From contig JAITKH010000387.1 in the NCBI GenBank assembly GCA_031278535.1, positions 1-11,835 of the forward strand: DNA of 11,835 nucleotides. The letters run 5' to 3'. This DNA comes from Planctomycetota bacterium. Lineage in GTDB: Bacteria > Planctomycetota > SZUA-567. The position numbers were made by a program, and so were the translations under genes. Below, piece by piece: positions 7,990 through 11,835 of the stretch; within the stretch, counting starts at the first letter, position 1, and every line of letters begins with the position of its first letter. Under the pieces are notes generated by a model. The model searched no databases and had not been told where the DNA came from. It worked only from the letters and a program-made list of their open reading frames with translations.

Positions 7990-8903
7990 GTCGCCTTCCT
8001 CTCCCCTGCCTCGCTTTCCCTCTCCAGATTTGCCAATGCCACGCAAGCGGCCGCCTGTTCCGCCGCTTTTTTATTTTGGCCGATTCCCCGGCCCAATTCC
8101 CGTCCCTCGACGAGAACAGCCACCTGGAAGGTGCGCGAATGTTCCGGACCGGTGGCGGCAAGGAGACGGTATGCGGGCAAGGGGCGGCGCTTTTGTTGCA
8201 AGGTTTTTTGGAGAGAGGATTTATGATTGACCGAGACCGATTTTTCCAGGGCGAGGGGAATGTCCGCGCCCAAATAGGCAAGAATGAAATCACGGGCAGC
8301 CGGGATTCCGCCGTCCAGATAGATGGCTGCCACCACCGCTTCGAAGGCGTCGGCAAGCAGCGATTCCGGTACTGGCTGGCGCCGATTCATGCCTCTGCCC
8401 AGAAAAATGAACGGCCTAAGATCCGCACGCTTGGCAGCCCGTACCAAGGCGTCACGGCAGACCACGGCGGATTTGGCCTCGGTCAATTCGCCTTCGTTCT
8501 GTTCAGGATAATGGTGAAAAAGATATTCCCGAATGACCAGATCGAGGATAGCATCGCCGAAAAACTCCAAACGCTCATTGTCCGGCCCCCGATTCTGAAC
8601 GCTAGATGAATGGGTAAGGGCATTGCGGAGAAGCGACTTGTCAAAAAAAATATAGCCGATTGCCGTCTCGCAGGCGCGAAGGCGATCATCGTCGCTCCTG
8701 AATCGCCGCTGCTCGGACAATACCGCGAGAAGAGGATCCGCCGCCTTCCTTCGCGGGATTATCTCGACTTCGACTTCCTCAATGAGCGCCCCGGTCTTCG
8801 ATGCATCTCCGGCAACAACTCCGGAAAGGGAACCGCCCAATTCTTCAGCCACATCCCCCATAAGGGTTTCGCCGTCGATCCATTTGTTGAAGGAAGCGCC
8901 CAT
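7986..8903 (-). CDS. rnc: Ribonuclease III with N-terminal extension
   Basis: RNase III cuts double-stranded RNA, processing rRNA precursors and structured mRNAs. The catalytic domain (about 74-215) has the signature NERLEFFGDAILDLVI (109-124) with Glu110, Glu113 and Asp117, and the second acidic pair Asp185 and Glu188 in LADAFEAVVAAIYLDGG. A double-stranded RNA binding domain follows (about 224-295), with HKSSLQKTLQQ at its start and NKKAAEQAAA near its end. At 305 residues it exceeds the usual 220-250 because of some 70 residues before the RNase III core, with no recognised domain and an acidic patch (EEVEVEI, 42-48). The start is uncertain: ATG 8903 has no good ribosome site and lies in a hairpin; ATG 8861 is the next option. 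The stop overlaps purB (ATGA). It is the first gene of the operon as seen. Confidence 0.93.
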   Translation of the reverse strand: MGASFNKWIDGETLMGDVAEELGGSLSGVVAGDASKTGALIEEVEVEIIPRRKAADPLLAVLSEQRRFRSDDDRLRACETAIGYIFFDKSLLRNALTHSSSVQNRGPDNERLEFFGDAILDLVIREYLFHHYPEQNEGELTEAKSAVVCRDALVRAAKRADLRPFIFLGRGMNRRQPVPESLLADAFEAVVAAIYLDGGIPAARDFILAYLGADIPLALEKSVSVNHKSSLQKTLQQKRRPLPAYRLLAATGPEHSRTFQVAVLVEGRELGRGIGQNKKAAEQAAACVALANLERESEAGERKAT

Positions 8904-8925
8904 CCAGGATTTCCGGGATGGGCGC
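8896..8925 (-). promoter_or_regulatory. Perfect 10-bp hairpin over the predicted rnc start
   Basis: Arms GCGCCCATCC (8896-8905) and GGATGGGCGC (8916-8925) are exact reverse complements with a 10-base loop. In minus-strand RNA the predicted rnc AUG (8903) sits inside the 3' arm. The hairpin is 65 bases downstream of the repeat-protein stop and is followed by TTCCTTC, so it could be a weak terminator for that gene, or an rnc leader element of the kind RNase III cuts in E. coli rnc. The sequence does not decide between these. Confidence 0.55.
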
Positions 8926-8989
8926 GCGGACTGAATAACAATTACATCATCAGACGACTAGACTTCTTTCCCGAAATCGCACGCCGATT

Positions 8990-9985
8990 TTACTTCAGGG
9001 TATAGCGGGCGCCGGAAGCGGGAACGCTGGCGACTTCGGAGCCCAACTGGGGCTGGGCATTCGGGGCAACAGCAATCGGCTGGCTGCCATAGGCCGAATT
9101 GGACTGGAGACGCCACACCATCGACGCGGGGGCCTTTAGAACGCGACGGGTGATGGTTTCCTTCTTCTCCGGAATGGCCTGGGCGGCAAAACTGGGAGCC
9201 TTGGTTTCGACCAGAACGGGAACGGTCTGGCTCTGGGCCGGCACCGTCTGCCATTCGACCCGGGCGGGCGCGACTACCACGTTAGCCTGATAAGTCGCCT
9301 GTTTTGCCGGGACAACCACCTCGCGAACGGTGGCGGGTTTCACGATCTTCTTCACGACAATCTGCTGTTTCTTGGCCGGAACAACAACTTTCTGTTCCCG
9401 CGCGTCGGCAACCAGCTCCTTGGTGATGACGTCGCGGTATTTGGCCGGAGTTTCGCAGACTGTCCAGCAGAGGTTGCCGTCGTCACACGCCACCCGCTGG
9501 AATTCCTTGCGGGCGGGTTCGACTACCAGCCGCTTCGGCACATCGCGGAATTGGGCCGGGATAATAGTAAGCTGCTCATAGGCCGGGCAAATTTCCACTT
9601 CAACCGGGGTATCGGCGAATTGGGGAGGAACCACTTCAAGAATCTTATATTCCTCCTGGCAAACGTAAGGAACCGCCTTGTTTTGAATCTGGGCCGGAAT
9701 TACCTTGCCAACTCGGTAGGCCGGGACACAGGGAATGGTCTCGGTCTTGGTGGAATATTGGCCCGGCACCGGAACCTGGAAATTGGCCGCGGGACGGACA
9801 GTAACCGTTTCAGTGACATTTTCATACACCGCAGGCTTCTGAATAAGGCACCAAGACAATCCAGGAGGAGCGGGAGGCATCGGCTGTCCTTCCACAAAGG
9901 GTACCTCATCTCCCGGCGCGGCGGCCTGAACAATCCCGCCCAAAGCAAACGCCACAACAGCAAGCGTAAACATAACTTTCCGCAT
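8990..9985 (-). CDS. Secreted 23-residue-repeat protein, function unknown
   Basis: This 331-residue protein has an N-terminal signal peptide: MRK, a hydrophobic stretch to about residue 18, and a VQA-AAP cleavage site near 21-23. It is therefore exported, probably to the periplasm or surface. After a Pro-rich linker (24-46), residues 51-294 are ten 23-residue repeats built on PAxY/F ... V.V.PA, with V/T alternation suggesting beta strands. Repeats start at 51, 74, 97, 120, 143, then 180, 203, 226, 249, 272; a 14-residue insert (166-179) separates the two sets. There are seven cysteines in the mature protein, at 46, 86, 109, 133, 167, 173 and 177, and the tail is low-complexity. PAxY-type repeats occur in other envelope proteins, but I know no function. 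ATG 9985 has an ideal AAGGAGG five bases upstream; an in-frame TTG at 10000 is unlikely. It probably has its own promoter. Confidence 0.88.
   Translation of the reverse strand: MRKVMFTLAVVAFALGGIVQAAAPGDEVPFVEGQPMPPAPPGLSWCLIQKPAVYENVTETVTVRPAANFQVPVPGQYSTKTETIPCVPAYRVGKVIPAQIQNKAVPYVCQEEYKILEVVPPQFADTPVEVEICPAYEQLTIIPAQFRDVPKRLVVEPARKEFQRVACDDGNLCWTVCETPAKYRDVITKELVADAREQKVVVPAKKQQIVVKKIVKPATVREVVVPAKQATYQANVVVAPARVEWQTVPAQSQTVPVLVETKAPSFAAQAIPEKKETITRRVLKAPASMVWRLQSNSAYGSQPIAVAPNAQPQLGSEVASVPASGARYTLK
9104..9835 (-). repeat. Ten 69-base (23-residue) coding repeats, five plus five
   Basis: Within the secreted protein gene, each unit has a first Pro motif (PAxY/F type) and a second one 14 residues later, followed after nine residues by the next unit. 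The spacing of first motifs is 23 throughout except once (37), where a 14-residue insert is added. The repeats are conserved as protein pattern and diverged in DNA, so they are old rather than a recent tandem expansion. Confidence 0.8.
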
Positions 9986-10086
9986 TTTCTCCTCCTTCAA
10001 CAGGCATTACACATTTCCAATCGCAAATATAAACCCGCAGCAGCGTCGATCGCCACGAGCCTCCTCTTACCAGTATCTCCACCCCC

Positions 10087-10126
10087 TCCCGGCACAACCC
10101 ATTACCATATTTCACATCCCGGCACA
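10087..10126. promoter_or_regulatory. Direct repeat TCCCGGCACA x2, possible operator
   Basis: Exact 10-base direct repeats at 10087-10096 and 10117-10126, start to start 30 bases (about three helical turns). One copy falls in the spacer of the candidate minus-strand promoter and the other just downstream of its predicted start. This is the arrangement expected of a two-site repressor operator. The regulator is unknown. Confidence 0.45.
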
Positions 10127-10137
10127 GCTCAAGTCAA
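10109..10137 (-). promoter_or_regulatory. Candidate sigma-70 promoter of the repeat protein gene
   Basis: On the minus strand TTGACT (10132-10137, five of six to TTGACA) is followed after 17 bases by TGAAAT (10109-10114, four of six to TATAAT). A start near 10102 would give a leader of about 117 bases before ATG 9985. An A/T-rich tract upstream of the -35 (around 10139-10155) could act as an UP element. Confidence 0.5.
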
Positions 10138-10250
10138 GAAAAAAAATTGCAAATTCACTTTTCCGCTGGATTCGGACGCATGATCCCTGTCCCATCCGGA
10201 AAGGCCCGGCATCCCACCATCCCCACTTCCTGTCAGGAATCCCATCGCCT

Positions 10251-10278
10251 TTCCACAACATGTGGAACCGCGTTCCAC
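10251..10278. repeat. Overlapping inverted repeats of TTCCAC
   Basis: TTCCACA (10251-10257) and TGTGGAA (10261-10267) form a perfect 7-bp inverted repeat with a three-base gap. GTGGAAC (10262-10268) and GTTCCAC (10272-10278) form a second perfect 7-bp inverted repeat, also with a three-base gap, sharing the middle half-site. The result is three alternating half-sites roughly one helical turn apart, which may bind a protein. The first site resembles a DnaA box with one mismatch. Confidence 0.45.
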
Positions 10279-10440
10279 CGAAACCGAACAAACTCCTACT
10301 GTACCAATTTTCGGGAGACAACGCAATATCGTTTCCGAAAAATATCCGGATTTTCCAAAATTTACGCATCTAAACAATTCCGTTTTTTTGAACATCCAGA
10401 CGCGATATGCCCATTCCGAAGTGGTTTTCGATGAAGCCTT

Positions 10441-10460
10441 CAATTGGAGAGGCAATTGCC
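10441..10460. repeat. CAATTG pair with GGCAATTGCC palindrome
   Basis: CAATTG occurs at 10441-10446 and again at 10453-10458; the second is the core of a perfect 10-base palindrome, GGCAATTGCC (10451-10460). It could be a protein site; short length makes chance occurrence possible. Confidence 0.25.
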
Positions 10461-10560
10461 GTCAATACGCACTGGATTCACCGGCGACCACGCTGGTTTG
10501 GGTATAGCCCTCCCGAATCCTCCGATTTTCCGAGCCTCGTTGTCCACGCCACTTTTCACG

Positions 10561-10581
10561 CCGCCGGGTCGATACCGGCGG
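10561..10581. repeat. 7-bp GC-rich inverted repeat
   Basis: CCGCCGG (10561-10567) and CCGGCGG (10575-10581) are exact reverse complements with a seven-base loop. No T run follows on either strand, so it does not look like an intrinsic terminator. It lies 60 bases upstream of the candidate flavodiiron promoter -35 region and may be a regulatory site or chance. Confidence 0.3.
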
Positions 10582-10640
10582 GAAAAGAGGGAATCGTTTC
10601 ACTTATCGGATTATTTTTCCCCCTCTCCGCAACTTTTTTG

Positions 10641-10669
10641 TTGTTGGGGGGAATTCTTTTCCATATATT
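10641..10669 (+). promoter_or_regulatory. Candidate sigma-70 promoter of the flavodiiron gene
   Basis: TATATT (10664-10669, five of six to TATAAT) is preceded after 17 bases by TTGTTG (10641-10646, only three of six to TTGACA). It lies in the most AT-rich part of the intergenic region and would give a leader of about 82 bases. The weak -35 suggests help from an activator or a different sigma factor. Confidence 0.45.
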
Positions 10670-10685
10670 GATTTCGAAAATAATG

Positions 10686-10698
10686 CCGGATGATCCGG
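10686..10698 (+). promoter_or_regulatory. Small palindrome in the flavodiiron leader
   Basis: CCGGA, three bases TGA, TCCGG form a perfect small inverted repeat just downstream of the predicted transcription start (about +10 to +22). The position suits a repressor operator, but the arms are only five bases long. Confidence 0.25.
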
Positions 10699-10757
10699 AA
10701 GTTGCCCGGACATTTCCACTTTCTTGTCGTCTGGTTGATTGCACGGAGGCATCGCCC

Positions 10758-11835
10758 ATGCGGAAAAACCTGTTGCCCGGCATTGACTGGGTCGGCGCCG
10801 TCGATTGGAACGTCAGGGATTTCCATTCCTACGATACGGCGCGCGGAGCCACCTATAATTCCTACCTTGTCCAGGACGCTGAAAACGCGCTTATCGACGT
10901 CGTGAAAGAGCCGTTTTTCGATCGCCTGTTCGGCCAGGTTTCGGCGCTTGTCCAGCCGTCGTCCATACGGTACATAATCTGCAACCATGCCGAACCCGAT
11001 CACTCTTCCAGCCTCCCCCAGGCGGTTGCCGCTTTTCCGAACGCCGAGATCGTGGCAACCAGGAAATGCCGCGAAACTCTCCGCCGGTATTATGGCGGGG
11101 AGTCGTGGAAATGGCGGACAGTCAAGACCGGAGATTCGATCGGCCTCGGCAGGCGGACGCTTTCCTTCATCGAGACGCCCATGGTCCATTGGCCGGATTC
11201 GATGATGACCCACGTCCCCGAAGAGAAAGTCCTTTTTTCCATGGACGCCTTCGGCCAGCACATCGCCTGCGCCGCCCGGTTCGACGACGAGACCGATCCG
11301 GGCGTCCTTATGGAGGAGGCGAAAACCTACTACGCCAACATTGTCGCTCCGCACGGCAAGGCGGTGCAGCGGGCGCTGTCCAGGGTCGGCGAACTGAAAA
11401 TCGACATGATCGCTCCATCGCACGGGGTCATCTGGCGCAAGAACATCCCCGCCATCCTTTCCGCCTATGCCGGCTGGTCGGCCAACCGGATCATCCCGAA
11501 GGTGGCGATCTTTTACGATTCAATGTGGGAAAGCACAGGAAAAATCGCCGAGGCCATCGTCCAGGGGGCGGCGATCGAGGGAGTCTCCACCGTCCTGCTG
11601 CATGTGCGCCATTCCAACCTGACCCGCATAGCTACCGAATTCCTGGATGCGGCCGCCTTCGCCTTCGGATCGGCCACGCTGAACAACCTGGCCATGCCCC
11701 AGGCGTCGGCCACGCTCGTGTACATGCGCGGCATGAACCTGCCGAACAAGACCGGCTTTGCCTTCGGGTCTTATGGATGGGGAGCCAAGGGCGGAACGGA
11801 ATGCGTGGAGGAACAGATTCGGCTCGCGGGGTGGG
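10758..11835 (+). CDS. A-type flavodiiron protein, 3' truncated by the window edge
   Basis: This is a flavodiiron protein (FprA type), a cytoplasmic enzyme that reduces O2 to water or NO to N2O, protecting anaerobes. The window holds 359 residues of a family near 400, with no stop. The beta-lactamase-like domain (about 1-245) has all diiron ligands in family order: His77, Glu79, Asp81 (HAEPDH), His144 (PMVHWPDSMM), Asp163 (DAFGQH) and His222 (SHGVIWR). The flavodoxin domain begins near 249 with VAIFYDSMWEST, whose loop binds the FMN phosphate, and ends in view with FAFGSYGWG (335-342). ATG 10758 has GGAGG eight bases upstream. It is divergent from the repeat protein gene. The electron donor (rubredoxin or other) is not in view. 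The identity is firm; choice between O2 and NO cannot be made from sequence. Confidence 0.95.
   Translation, partial: MRKNLLPGIDWVGAVDWNVRDFHSYDTARGATYNSYLVQDAENALIDVVKEPFFDRLFGQVSALVQPSSIRYIICNHAEPDHSSSLPQAVAAFPNAEIVATRKCRETLRRYYGGESWKWRTVKTGDSIGLGRRTLSFIETPMVHWPDSMMTHVPEEKVLFSMDAFGQHIACAARFDDETDPGVLMEEAKTYYANIVAPHGKAVQRALSRVGELKIDMIAPSHGVIWRKNIPAILSAYAGWSANRIIPKVAIFYDSMWESTGKIAEAIVQGAAIEGVSTVLLHVRHSNLTRIATEFLDAAAFAFGSATLNNLAMPQASATLVYMRGMNLPNKTGFAFGSYGWGAKGGTECVEEQIRLAGW

Larger units (their letters stand above)
9986..10757. other. 772-base intergenic region between divergent genes
   Basis: No convincing gene lies here; short open frames on either strand lack ribosome sites and protein-like composition. 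The region is visibly poorer in GC than the flanking genes. It contains the 5' leader and candidate promoter of the repeat protein gene, the candidate promoter of the flavodiiron gene, a 10-bp direct repeat, a three-part TTCCAC inverted repeat array, a CAATTG pair and two small hairpins, all listed separately. No tRNA-like fold was recognised. A small RNA in the middle part (about 10140-10630) is possible but unsupported. Confidence 0.7.

Noticed and set aside
9986..10102. Riboswitch in the leader of the repeat protein gene
   Set aside because: The ~117-base leader shows no motif I can match to a known riboswitch class and no clear terminator/antiterminator pair.
10251..10279. Possible replication origin from DnaA-box-like sites
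   Set aside because: One site is a single mismatch from the DnaA box and another is two or more away. There is no dnaA, dnaN or other origin gene and no clear cluster, so a replication origin is not supported.
10129..10455. 108-codon minus-strand frame in the intergenic region
   Set aside because: Begins with TTG without a ribosome site, covers the A/T tract and promoter of the repeat gene, and has Trp/Cys/Ser-rich non-protein-like composition.
10611..11423. 270-codon open frame on the minus strand
   Set aside because: Antisense to the flavodiiron gene, whose plus-strand frame carries every diiron ligand and runs to the window edge.

Overview
The window is a gene-dense piece of a bacterial chromosome, GC-rich by eye, from a Gram-negative organism. 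The evidence for an outer membrane is a lipid A biosynthesis gene (lpxB). A flavodiiron protein gene at the right edge points to an anaerobic or microaerobic lifestyle. The long PurQ form (263 aa, with an HPRW segment after the HPER motif) and the human-type PurB would suit a planctomycete/lentisphaerote-like (PVC) lineage. That placement is inference from remembered family resemblance and is low confidence. I see no rRNA, tRNA, IS element, CRISPR array or phage gene.

Layout. (1) Positions 1-689, plus strand: the 3' part of lpxB. (2) Positions 770-8903, minus strand: nine tightly packed genes read right to left, namely rnc (RNase III), purB, an M42 aminopeptidase, an ABC-2 ATPase, an ABC-2 permease, an unknown 56-aa protein, an HDOD signalling protein, purQ and accA. 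Most junctions overlap by a few bases (ATGA, TAATG) or lie 1-4 bases apart, and the widest gap is 25 bases, so this looks like one operon. lpxB and accA converge on an 80-base gap with a weak bidirectional terminator-like hairpin. (3) Positions 8990-9985, minus strand: a secreted repeat protein with ten 23-residue repeats arranged as five, a 14-residue cysteine-rich insert, then five more. (4) Positions 9986-10757: a 772-base, visibly AT-richer intergenic region between divergent genes. It holds a candidate promoter for each side and several direct and inverted repeats. (5) Positions 10758 to the end, plus strand: a flavodiiron protein (FprA type), cut by the window edge.

How it fits together. 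The operon mixes core functions: RNA processing (rnc), purine synthesis (purQ, purB), the first step of fatty acid synthesis (accA), peptide turnover, an export system and an HDOD regulator. Translational coupling through overlapping starts and stops is its main regulatory feature. The least ordinary items are the repeat protein with its exact 14/9-residue spacing, its promoter carrying a 10-bp direct repeat at 30-bp spacing, and a perfect 10-bp hairpin that contains the predicted rnc start codon. I found no convincing defence system or other new multi-gene system; the genes are mostly housekeeping.
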